Part shown: one piece after another, positions 51,401 to 57,499 of the stretch
How positions within the stretch are numbered: the first letter of the stretch is position 1
Layout of the letters: each line of letters opens with the position of its first letter
Origin: Chthoniobacter flavus
GTDB taxonomy: Bacteria; Verrucomicrobiota; Verrucomicrobiia; Chthoniobacterales; Chthoniobacteraceae
Direction: 5' to 3'
NCBI GenBank assembly: GCA_945861435.1
Contig: CAMAUX010000012.1
Location: forward strand, 1-64,000
Length of the DNA stretch: 64,000 nt
Notes under the pieces: generated by a model
What the model was told of the DNA's origin: nothing
What the model saw: only the letters and a program-made list of their open reading frames with translations
Databases searched by the model: none
Program-made: the position numbers and the translations under genes

Positions 51401-53727
51401 TCAAAGCGCACCTTCGGCGCGGCGGGTGAGTAGCTCACAAACCCTGAGCCAAACCGTTGCTGTGCAGAGAACGACACCTCCAAAAGCCCGGGGGTTGGAG
51501 CCGCACTTCTCTGGCGCGGCCCGCTCACCGTCGTCCCCACCAGCACACCATCCAGCGCAGCAGATCCCGCGCTGATTCGCAGCACTCCGCCCGCAGCTCC
51601 CTGCTGATATCCCGCCTCATAATAGCCGCCCGTGGACAGCAGGCTGCGCGAGAAACTCTCCTGCACCCCGTGACGTGCGTCCTTGAGCACAAGACTCGGG
51701 GTGAGAATCCCATCGTAAACCCTTTCAGGTGTCGCTTTGGCAATGTCGTACACCACCCCGTTGGAAACCAACCGGGTGGTCGCCATCATTCCCCCCTCAT
51801 ACTGGATCCATCCCCCGGAAACATCGATACGTGCCCCCTCCCGCACGACCACCGCTTCGCCGGCATTAAACACCGCCCTCCCACCAGCCGTCATCAACTC
51901 GCCCACCCCCCGCTCCACCAGCCCCACATAGCCCGAAGCATTCGCCAACGGCGTCCCCACCCAAGCCACGCCGTTGTAGACCCCGCTCTCACGCATATCC
52001 ACCGTCACCGTCTTCCCCCTCAACACCCCGGAGCGCTGCAACGGCGAGTCCGCAAGCTCCGAGCCTCGCAGCTGCACCGCAACAAGATTGCGCGCCACCG
52101 GAATGCGCACATCGCGCGATCCCGACAGATCGATCGTGGCCCCTTGGTCCACATAGATCTGCCCGCCATCAAAAACCAACTGATACCCCCCGGGCACCGC
52201 CTGCCAGCTGCCCGCATTCACCGTCAAATCCGCGGAGGGCGCCCAGAGGAGCGCATTCTCGTCCACATGCACACTGTGTCCCTGGAGCACCACCGCTGAG
52301 TTGAGCGCAAGCTGGGTGCCCACCACCGTCTTGGCGCTCTCCCACTCCGGCACCACCTGTGTGAGGCTCTCTTTGGCCAGATGCACGTGACCCGTCGCCG
52401 TGAACGCCACACCCACCTTTTGCGTCAGCGGATCGGTCACCCGCGTTGCATTGTACTCGGCACGAAGGTCGAGCCGCCCGTTGAGCGACACCGAAGTGGT
52501 GCTCAGCAGTGCACCGGCCTGCTCCAACGTGCTCCCCACCATCGTCACGTTGCCCCGCGGCGCCTCAATCACCCCCTCGTTGGTCACCGTCCCGCCTGCG
52601 GTTCCAGCCGCAGCCAGTGGATCCACCACCTTCCCCACAAAAACATCCAACCCACGCAGCGAAGGGTCCGTGCTCGCGTGCCCCACAAACCCGACCTGCT
52701 CACCCGCAGCGAGAATCGTCTGCCCGTCCGGAGTCGAGATCGTCCCCCGGTTCGTCACCACGGGCCCTATCAGCGCCACCCGCCCGCCCACACTGTCCGC
52801 TCCCGTCGGGGCCGAGATCTGCGCACCACGCTCCACCACCACATCGCCGCTGTGCCCATCCGCCAATAGCGAGCGCACCGGGTCGAAGGCGGGCACCGTG
52901 CTCCCCGAGAGCTGCTCCACCTTCAGGCTCGAGAAAAGAAACTGAAAGTCCGGATTATTCAGCAACCCGCTGCTCACGAGGTTGTCGTTGATGGGAAGCG
53001 ACGACGCCACCAGCGTGTGCGTGTTCACCTGACTGCCCCCGCCAAAAATAATCCCGTTCTGGTTGATCACATACACCTGCCCGGGCGCTTCAATCTTACC
53101 GAGAATCTGCGACGGACTCTGACTCGGATCGCTCACCTTGTTGAAAGCCACCCAGCGACGATTCCCGTCCCCACCCGCACTCTGGTCAAATTTCAGCGTT
53201 GTCGCTGAGCCCACGTTGAACGTCTTCCAATTCAACACCGCCTGCTGGCTGGTCTGCTCCACCGTCACCACCTTCCGAGCGGATAAGCCGGCGCCGACAT
53301 TCGTTTCCACGGGAAGCTTCGCTCCATTCCAAAGGGGAGTGTTCACCGCCGCCCCGGGCGCCACCTCCAAACCGCCCGTCACCAAACCGTTGGGCACCGC
53401 GGACACACTGGCGCGCGCCGTCGCCCTCGCCGAGTCCTGCAACGCCTTCAGCGATGTCAGCACCTGCGACGAGCGCGTCACCGCATCCCCTCCCGCCACC
53501 ACCCCAGCACCACCACCCGAACTCGCTGAAAACGCCGCATCCGGAGCCTTCACCCCACCAGAAACCCTGCCACCCGACCCGCGATACAACCCACCGCCTC
53601 CCACGCGCGTGTCACCCGCCTGCGCCGAAAGCGCAAACGCCGCGGTGCAACATGCACCCACGATCGCCGCGCGCCGCAACAGACAGTCCGTTGTCCCGCG
53701 CCGCACTGTGGAAGGGAGGCGCATCAT
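42493..53727 (-). CDS. Giant haemagglutinin-like exoprotein (two-partner secretion TpsA, 3744 aa)
   Basis: A secreted surface protein passed through the outer membrane by an FhaC/ShlB-type partner. A signal peptide (cleavage near 'SAQA|GD', residue ~37) and a Gly-rich spacer (~40-150) precede the TPS secretion domain (~150-330). That domain contains 'QQAVLNWKTFNVG', 'SQILGKIEAPGQVYVINQNGIIFGGGSQVNTHTLVAS' (normally NPNGI; Gln223 replaces Pro) and 'GRVALIGPVVTNRGTIS'. The rest is a long right-handed beta-helix of GxLxL-type repeats with hardly any cysteine. The C-terminus is charged ('GGPDEEDAEKKRRVEEAGPSAL'), with no toxin, autotransporter or sorting domain. The start overlaps the previous gene's stop (ATGATGA), so translation is coupled. 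Likely role: adhesin or surface filament; the ligand is unknown. Confidence 0.9.
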   Translation of the reverse strand: MMRLPSTVRRGTTDCLLRRAAIVGACCTAAFALSAQAGDTRVGGGGLYRGSGGRVSGGVKAPDAAFSASSGGGAGVVAGGDAVTRSSQVLTSLKALQDSARATARASVSAVPNGLVTGGLEVAPGAAVNTPLWNGAKLPVETNVGAGLSARKVVTVEQTSQQAVLNWKTFNVGSATTLKFDQSAGGDGNRRWVAFNKVSDPSQSPSQILGKIEAPGQVYVINQNGIIFGGGSQVNTHTLVASSLPINDNLVSSGLLNNPDFQFLFSSLKVEQLSGSTVPAFDPVRSLLADGHSGDVVVERGAQISAPTGADSVGGRVALIGPVVTNRGTISTPDGQTILAAGEQVGFVGHASTDPSLRGLDVFVGKVVDPLAAAGTAGGTVTNEGVIEAPRGNVTMVGSTLEQAGALLSTTSVSLNGRLDLRAEYNATRVTDPLTQKVGVAFTATGHVHLAKESLTQVVPEWESAKTVVGTQLALNSAVVLQGHSVHVDENALLWAPSADLTVNAGSWQAVPGGYQLVFDGGQIYVDQGATIDLSGSRDVRIPVARNLVAVQLRGSELADSPLQRSGVLRGKTVTVDMRESGVYNGVAWVGTPLANASGYVGLVERGVGELMTAGGRAVFNAGEAVVVREGARIDVSGGWIQYEGGMMATTRLVSNGVVYDIAKATPERVYDGILTPSLVLKDARHGVQESFSRSLLSTGGYYEAGYQQGAAGGVLRISAGSAALDGVLVGTTVSGPRQRSAAPTPGLLEVSFSAQQRFGSGFVSYSPAAPKVRFETGAIQVEPAAFALGVGGEPDALRQERKDDAVFAPGVLGTLGFGSLKLENVDGDVSVPAGVVLAAAPGGQLSLAGKNITVGGQLSAPGGRLQLSAFNISPSLAAKLTAAPEGMSTPPVSVGRGKVTVADGAVLSVAGLQVDERSGSEAVRTSSLAIHGGTLSLNALDLELAHGALLDVSGGVRVSALRRITYGRAGALNLKAGQDLSLTSVLGGGLQLGAELRGYSGGTSAGVVSVQAPLIRVGGVAGSGLALNPASFSEQGFGSISLVGIGTSGGGTFNFGPGLVIASGTIVAPQVHSWVGVGSLSEDEIQLVAGLKPVGVRAPAVLSFGALNVVDSFQNNLLLLRGDLVMEKGARISTDPLGGVTLKADTLAVDGTILVPGGSISLQAARNSLPLFANRAQALCTLHLGPDASLSAAGTTLIVPDARGNRVGSVLGGGQVTLSGNIVTQAGGRIDVSGTSGVVDVAPSALSVAGSAAEAAGGMDLVAARLSSNGGGITLSGGQMLFPDATLLGAAGGASAQAGSLTVSSGQLPKETEPLSPLDLALVVRQTGSTLQQAFTAGQQLVGLPVRDGSGRALTGGGQFVADRFSQGGFGALALKGGVQFSGAVELRAQRSIAVGETGVLSTDGVLKLEAPYVSLGMAFLAPLSVEQEQERGSLFRNSERNRVLIAPKSGDGDLRVQAQLVDLGHLSLQNIGTASIAAPAGDVRGNGTFDIQGSLTLTAGQVYPTTGARFTISAIDISPTNRGSITVVGGATRSVPLSAGGELALYADAIRQGGVLRAPLGTIQIGWDGSGTAPVDTISGAVVPQARTVVLGAGSVTSVSGVDPRTGLGLLIPYGLNSNNTAWIDPTGTDITAGGVPTKAVTVAGQSVDLGPGSQVDIQGGGDLYAYRFVKGPGGSKDILSSADIFAVLPDLGFDYAPYGAFNPADPSGSLGGDRGYTSSKLALGDVITLGASPGLAAGTYTLLPARYALLPGAFLVTPRSGSATSTGSKADGASIVAGYRFNGLGGAPSGTVLNKPFEVSPGSVVRTRADYRDYTASTFLRDGALANDAVLPRLPNDAGRLLLQATAAMQLRGSVVSTTLSAGRGGAVDISSPVDIFVAGSQANTEGFSGLVLDAGQLSAFGAESLLIGGRRSGASDGSLVTVTTSNLIVDNKGTPLVGADIILAASSTLTMAENSEISGTGLLPQGAEVLRVGDAASAGSGDGVLVRVSASADAVFERSGVSATAASGIIAQIDAGAHLAGGSVTVDSSAGAVFASSVRFDTAAVGLSAFQISLQLDSGAASSGGLVLERQVLDVLTQARSLSLLSYSSIDLCGAGQLGSRSLERLSLQAGSVRGIGLSGGEVTIAAGELSLGNRAAGTALTSAGSLSGSLVVDAGLLRLGSNTVGIDLMSSVQLGSEGGVVIEGTGALVSQGAMRLVAPVVTGTNGVAYSLQAGGAFELSAGAGTGSGTGSGPVPGLGVGLAVQGTSVTVDSVVRLPGGQLSLKATSGNVAMRGNAKLDVAGVTRSFFDAERSIRGGGVVLQADAGSVQLAPGSVLDVSGGGAAAAGSLSVVTILGQFDFGGTLKAQGGGSFSLDTHDLGRTAGLDLVLDGAGFTTSRVLRVRTGDVQLDSVAAKSRVYDLAADTGALRVTGSVDVSGTTGGQIRLSAGGALTLLAGATLDASGQKLDAAGLGGFVLLQTRATSTGIGLLSGSIIRLGVGAGVGGTLQLRAPQTAGVTDVAIAPIAGTVTGSGRVLVEGFHTEDANSASGAFIDDYKSNAIANASAFMANAGGIRTKLLGVGVRGDGLDGSGVLRVRPGEEIVNSSGSLTLKADWDLASLRYGSTRSVVGNSGAALFNALGQAITPGSEPGVLTLRALGSITFNGSLTDGFGIGSGLLADVPKVGFNKLARWKEELLPVFADGSAQESWSYRITSGADFGAADARRVRPLALLGTGTGVSTGSVLVGTYQKTPSASLSTLFQVIRTGTGDIEINAGRDVRLLNQFATIYTAGARSATVAEFETPRLFSEETGLALYPAQYSTGGGSVRIEAQNDILHQTLTNLVETPESQRQLPMNWLYRRGYVDSVTGEFGTAKYGDKASTTWWIDFSNFFEGVGALGGGNVSLLAGRNVSNVDAVVPTNARMPKGKPSEGALVELGGGDLLVRAGRDIDGGVYYVERGKGVLEAGNEIKTNATRSPSLNKLLDTGVDFSEYAPQTWLPTTLFVGKSSFEVRAGRDLLLGPVANPFLLPGGQGNTPWYKTYFSTYSADASVEAASIGGTVTLRNALTLPVSSVGGMLPMLQAWLQNVLVTSGDTATGPAYEALRLNETLATPFSTMSTVMAGTLHATAYSGSISLAGGLTLAPSPKGTLELLAAGSVSGLQVTGFTGGGVTGDTGSTDRFANWGMGTINVSDASPALLPSLTSPYGYQGVAGTGPAATETRLSFLQAIDGLFSETGATQGTKAVLGVQLTLHAAGLLHAEDTEPLRIYAGEGNLSGITLFSPKAARVLAGRDMTDVALYIQNTRDSDVSVVASGRDMVPAAPNSPLRVAAQTTGNLLTTGSLPAAGDLQISGPGVLEVLAGRDLDLGPSVSNGDGTGLGIVSVGNARNPALPLTGSELFVGAGLGPVSGLSQSSIKFDGLRTLLGEPTLAGYLDEVEPDVTVAAFDLLGEGRRAQILMEVFFRVLRDAGRDYGDAASAAYGTYKAGFDAISALFPGDTWHGDLSLTARGIKTQSGGSLNLFAPGGRVLVGLDVAGSNPLDQGILTESGGSISLFTSDGVSVGTSRIFTLRGGDEIIWATRGDIAAGSASKTVAAAPPTRVLIDPQSGDLKTDLAGLATGGGIGVLATVQGLPPGNIDLIAPQGSIDAGDAGIRVSGNLNLAAARILNAENIQVSGSSAGAPSGASAAAPSLGSMGTASSSAVAASNAATEAGKQARGQGNGAGDSPSIVDVEVVGFGGPDEEDAEKKRRVEEAGPSAL

Positions 53728-54329
53728 GGCTTGATCCGCTGCTCCGAGATCTTGTCCGTGTAATCCTGGACGAGGTTCTGAAGCTTCACCCGCGTGATCC
53801 CAATGAAGGGCTCGCGCGCCGTAATCGCATCCCCAATCCCGAACTTCCGGTACCGCTCCAAAATCTCCGTGGCGATCTTGTGCAGCGCCACGTTCCGGGT
53901 TTGCTGCTCATCACACCGCCGCTCCAGCACCGCCGCCTTGTCCGTCATCCGCACCTTCTCCTTCTCCAGAGCGGTTGCGATCTCAGTCACCTTTTGATGA
54001 CCCGCCTTCCACTTATCCAGCGCCTCGGCGAGCCGGGCATTCTCGGCCGCACCAGCCCCCAGCTTCGCCTTCAAGGCCTTGAGCTCCTCCTGATCCGCAG
54101 CCGCCTGCTTCTTGATCTGCGCAAGGTCGGCCGCGGCCGCCTTGAGCTTTTGATCGTTCTCGGCCTGTGCCGCCTGCAGGTTCGCCTTCTCGGTCTCCGC
54201 CGATCGGAGCTGCAGCATCGTGTTGCGCAGAGCCTCCCGCATTTTCTGCTCCGCGGGATCCGCAGCGCGAGCCTGCATGAGGGCGACGCCGGACAGCACG
54301 AGGCCCAGCCAGAATGGGTTTTTTGCCAT
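53724..54329 (-). CDS. Periplasmic coiled-coil protein in the TPS operon
   Basis: A 201-residue protein with a signal peptide (MAKNPFWLGLVLSGVALMQARA). The mature part is almost wholly coiled coil ('LQLRSAETEKANLQAAQAENDQKLKAAAADLAQIKKQ', 'KAGHQKVTEIATALEKEKVRM'), with a short C-terminal part having 'RKFGIGDAITAREPFIGITRVKLQNLVQDYTDKI'. The gene starts two bases after the porin stop and its stop overlaps the start of the giant exoprotein, so it is translated with it. A periplasmic chaperone, tether or scaffold for exoprotein export is a reasonable inference, but I do not recognise the family. Confidence 0.8.
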   Translation of the reverse strand: MAKNPFWLGLVLSGVALMQARAADPAEQKMREALRNTMLQLRSAETEKANLQAAQAENDQKLKAAAADLAQIKKQAAADQEELKALKAKLGAGAAENARLAEALDKWKAGHQKVTEIATALEKEKVRMTDKAAVLERRCDEQQTRNVALHKIATEILERYRKFGIGDAITAREPFIGITRVKLQNLVQDYTDKISEQRIKP

Positions 54330-54331
54330 AG

Positions 54332-56314
54332 CTAGAATTTTCCTGAAAAGTCCACTTCCAACGTGTCGTTCTTGAAGGGCGCCCCAGCCACCTGCGTGGC
54401 ACTCATCCACTTCACCCCCACCGTCACCCGCGGCGAAAGTGCGAGCGAACTCCAGAGCATGAACCCCTTCATGTTCGTCCCACCCACCCCGAAGTCCGAA
54501 TCCACAAAGCCGTCAATCGCGGCGTCCGATTCCATGTACCGATAGTTCAGCCCCGCGCTCCAGTCCCAGCGCTTGTCCATCGTCGGACTCCCCACACGCA
54601 GCCCCAGCAGCCACGCCGTGTCGCCGCCGACAAATGCACCATCGTCGTACCGCACCACTCCACCCGCGTCTGCCACCCCAGCACGGTTGTTCACCGCCGC
54701 GCGCTTTCCATCCGGGTCCCTCCTGTCCATCGCCCCCCGATCAAAGGCAAGGTTCTTGGCATACTCGCCATAAAGCGAAATCTGGAAGGGCTCGAACTGG
54801 TTGAAGTCCACGCGAGCCGTCAGCGCCCCAGTCCGGAACGGCGTCGCCAGCCCGTAGTACTGGAACTGAAGGATCTGCCCATCGTTGTTGTCGGTGCCCT
54901 TCTGAATGTTCCGCAGCCGCCGATAGGTGTTCCCCTTCTGCGCAAATGTGGGACGCGTCGAGTCCGTGTTACCGGCGTCCTGCGCGGTGAGCGGCAGGTA
55001 GGGATCAGACAACCGTCCCTCCACCCCCTTGAAATCATAGAGCGCCGCACCCAGCTTCACGTCCACCTTCGGCCGCACCTTCCACTCCACCCCGAACTGA
55101 CCGCCGTAAAGCCACTTGTCTGTACTCGAGAATTTCTTCGACTCGTTCGTCGCAAAATTCAGGTCCGTGTTGAAAACCGGGAACATCCCTCCCGCCCCAA
55201 AGAGCGTCACCCCCTCCGCCACACGATACCGCCCCCTTGCTCCGATCCCGTCCAATCCCACGTCCTCGTCCCAAATAATGTCCGTGGAAAAGAACGGGTT
55301 GTCGAATCGGCCAGCCATCACCGCGAGCGTCCCCTCCGGCCGCCCACCCATCTCGTACTGCAGAAACCCGCGGTCCAGCCAGAGGCTGTACTTGCTGAAA
55401 TTACCGCCCTGCCCCGAACCCACAGCGCCCAGACTTTGGTTCGTGGACACCGGCGTGTTCGAATCCCCAGTCGCGATCCGCATCCCCATGCTGAACCCAT
55501 CCCCAAGATCCGCTGAAAGCCCACCCCGCGCACGAATCCGAAGCCGCGAACGCTCCTGATCCGCATTGAGATAGGGCGGATTCAACACTCCTGCCTCGTC
55601 GAAAGGCGAACCCGTGTTGATCGCGTTAAAGTTCGGGAAGATCCCAGCACCGCCGTTGTTCCCCGGATAAAACAAACCCTCACCACGGATGCGCACATCT
55701 CCAAACACCTTGAGGCGGGCAACCCAAGGCGGAAGCGTGTTCGGTGCCACCCATCCCTCCTTGCGCGCCAACTCCAGCACCTCCGCTCGGAGTTCATCCC
55801 GGATCTGGCTCTTCACCACCGGCGGCACATACGTCACACGCACCGTGTCCTCACCCGCCGCCGGCAAATCACCCGCACCGCCCTGCTGCGCAAGCGCCGC
55901 CCGAACCGCCGCATCCACAAAAACCTGCTGCTGTTGTGCCGAAGCCGCACGCGCATGCTCCGTGTCCTCCTCTGCCTGCTTCACCAATTCGTCAGCCTCG
56001 TCCTTCGCGAGCAAACCCTTGGCCACCATCCGACGGATCAGATTGAGCGTAAGACTCTCCGATGCACCAGCCCTGGAAGCCGAAGCCGAAGACACCGAAG
56101 CCGGAATACCCACCGGCAGCAGCTCGCCCACCGGATCAGCCGCCACCTCCGCTGGCACCGCCAGTTGACTCGCCACCGGACCCGGCCGCGCACCAGGCAA
56201 CTGCCCGGAGCCACCAGGCTCCACAGCCAGCAGCAGACTCGCCGGCCCCGCAAACAGCGGCCAGCTCATGCGGCGGACAAGACCGCCGGAACGAAGACTT
56301 GGGGTGGTTTTCAT
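54332..56314 (-). CDS. Large putative porin (Porin_5-like)
   Basis: A 660-residue outer membrane beta-barrel from the ATG at 56314, with an N-terminal export signal (RRMSWPLFAGPASLLLAVEPGG). An N-terminal periplasmic part (~90-190) carries an acidic helix 'MVAKGLLAKDEADELVKQAEEDTEHA' and an Ala/Gln-rich stretch. The barrel follows with 'LKVFGDVRIRGEGLFYPGNN', 'ERSRLRIRARGGLSADLGDGFSMGMRIATGD', 'DIIWDEDVGLDGIGARGRY' and a closing strand 'FKNDTLEVDFSGKF'. This matches the putative-porin family common in Verrucomicrobiota and Bacteroidetes. No TonB-dependent receptor plug is present. It is the only integral outer membrane channel inside the operon apart from the secretion partner. Confidence 0.85.
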   Translation of the reverse strand: MKTTPSLRSGGLVRRMSWPLFAGPASLLLAVEPGGSGQLPGARPGPVASQLAVPAEVAADPVGELLPVGIPASVSSASASRAGASESLTLNLIRRMVAKGLLAKDEADELVKQAEEDTEHARAASAQQQQVFVDAAVRAALAQQGGAGDLPAAGEDTVRVTYVPPVVKSQIRDELRAEVLELARKEGWVAPNTLPPWVARLKVFGDVRIRGEGLFYPGNNGGAGIFPNFNAINTGSPFDEAGVLNPPYLNADQERSRLRIRARGGLSADLGDGFSMGMRIATGDSNTPVSTNQSLGAVGSGQGGNFSKYSLWLDRGFLQYEMGGRPEGTLAVMAGRFDNPFFSTDIIWDEDVGLDGIGARGRYRVAEGVTLFGAGGMFPVFNTDLNFATNESKKFSSTDKWLYGGQFGVEWKVRPKVDVKLGAALYDFKGVEGRLSDPYLPLTAQDAGNTDSTRPTFAQKGNTYRRLRNIQKGTDNNDGQILQFQYYGLATPFRTGALTARVDFNQFEPFQISLYGEYAKNLAFDRGAMDRRDPDGKRAAVNNRAGVADAGGVVRYDDGAFVGGDTAWLLGLRVGSPTMDKRWDWSAGLNYRYMESDAAIDGFVDSDFGVGGTNMKGFMLWSSLALSPRVTVGVKWMSATQVAGAPFKNDTLEVDFSGKF

Positions 56315-56337
56315 CAGAATTCTCGAAAAAAATTGCG

Positions 56338-57012
56338 TTAGTTCGGGCGGCGCGCATTGAGCCGAAGAACGATCGGGGTCGGCATCCCCTCGGGAGGCGG
56401 TTCCTGCAGCTGCAATCCCTTGAGCACCTCGCCCGTCAGCGCTGCATCCAGCTGAGGATCTCCGGTCGAGGACGCCAGCGCAGCACGCGTGATGCGCCCC
56501 TCGCCGTCCGGCCATACCTTCACCTCCACGCGCAAACTCGCGCTGCGCAGCTTCGGATGACTGCGCAGGGCATCCGCAATGCGCCCCTGCACCTTGCTCC
56601 CGTAGCGCGCCCAACGCGCCTTCGCGCCTGCACCGCCAGGCCCCCCACCCATGCGGCCCATCCCGTTGCCGTGCGCCAGACCAAACCCGTCCGGAGGTCC
56701 GTCCCCCTTCAAATTCGTTCCCAACGCGCTGTCCGGCGGCTCATCCTTGGGCGAGTCGTCCGGCTTCTCCTCATTCTGATCCGCAGGATTGGGCTCTATC
56801 TTCGGCTGGTCCACTGGCGGCGGGGGCGGCGGTGGAGGCGGCGGCGTCGACGGCAGCGGGGTGATCCGCACCATGTTCATCTCGGGCGGCCTGCTCCGCG
56901 TCGAGTGGGAGGCGCTCGTGAGCTGCTGGTACGTGAAACCCATCAGCGCCAGAAGAGCCACTCCCACCACCACCCCAAGCCACTTGTGCTTCTTGAAAAT
57001 ACTCTCGTCCAT
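56338..57012 (-). CDS. tonB: TonB family energy transducer
   Basis: A 224-residue protein that transmits proton-motive energy from ExbB-ExbD to the outer membrane. It shows one N-terminal membrane helix (~12-28, GVVVGVALLALMGFT), a Pro-rich periplasm-spanning stretch (PPPPPPPPPP at ~57-66, then KIEPNPADQNEEKP), and a C-terminal TonB domain ('LRVEVKVWPDGEGRITRAALASSTGDPQLDAALTGEVLKGL'). A Gly/Met-rich segment (~108-130) precedes it. It begins 18 bases after exbD. No TonB-dependent receptor gene lies in the window, so its outer membrane client is not obvious. Confidence 0.88.
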   Translation of the reverse strand: MDESIFKKHKWLGVVVGVALLALMGFTYQQLTSASHSTRSRPPEMNMVRITPLPSTPPPPPPPPPPVDQPKIEPNPADQNEEKPDDSPKDEPPDSALGTNLKGDGPPDGFGLAHGNGMGRMGGGPGGAGAKARWARYGSKVQGRIADALRSHPKLRSASLRVEVKVWPDGEGRITRAALASSTGDPQLDAALTGEVLKGLQLQEPPPEGMPTPIVLRLNARRPN

Positions 57013-57030
57013 GTCCGTAATTCTACCCCC

Positions 57031-57438
57031 TCACTTCCCAGCCGCCTTCGTCGCCAGCCCCACCTGGCTGAGCCCGAGCCGCCCCAGCACGTCGAGCACA
57101 TCCATCACCCCTTGGTACTGCGTGAGACTGTCCCCTCGGATCACCGCCGGAAAATCCGGGTTGCTCGCCTTGTGCGCCGTCAGCCTCTGTTCGAGCTCCT
57201 GCAGCGTCACAGGAACCGTATCCAGAAAGATCTTCCCCTCGTTGTTCACCGTGATCGACTTCGTCTTCGGCTTCGCAAGGCTCGGCGTATTCGTGCTCGC
57301 CTTGGGCAGGTTCACCTTCATGCCCTGCACGGATGCCGTGCACATCAGGATGAAGATCACCAGCAGCACGAACACCAGATCCACCATCGGCGTGATGTTC
57401 ACCTGATCGTACGGTGCGTTGTCGTCTTGAAGTTGCAT
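57031..57438 (-). CDS. exbD: ExbD-like biopolymer transport protein
   Basis: A 135-residue component of the proton-driven motor. After a short cytoplasmic N-terminus, 'VNITPMVDLVFVLLVIFILM' forms the membrane helix, with Asp20 in the position of the proton-carrying Asp of ExbD. The periplasmic part has 'VNLPKASTNTP', 'KSITVNNEGKIFLD' and 'LEQRLTAHKASNPDFPAVIRGD', all typical. It is flanked by the ExbB fusion gene and tonB in the same operon. Confidence 0.92.
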   Translation of the reverse strand: MQLQDDNAPYDQVNITPMVDLVFVLLVIFILMCTASVQGMKVNLPKASTNTPSLAKPKTKSITVNNEGKIFLDTVPVTLQELEQRLTAHKASNPDFPAVIRGDSLTQYQGVMDVLDVLGRLGLSQVGLATKAAGK

Positions 57439-57499
57439 GATCTAATCCCCCGGTTATGCGTTCGCTGCGTTCTCTTGTCCCGTAATCTTGGTGCGCTCC

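Noticed and set aside
42493-53727. Possible CDI-type contact-dependent toxin
   Set aside because: The exoprotein C-terminus has no VENN-like motif or nuclease domain, and no small immunity gene follows; the next feature is a terminator and a convergent porin.
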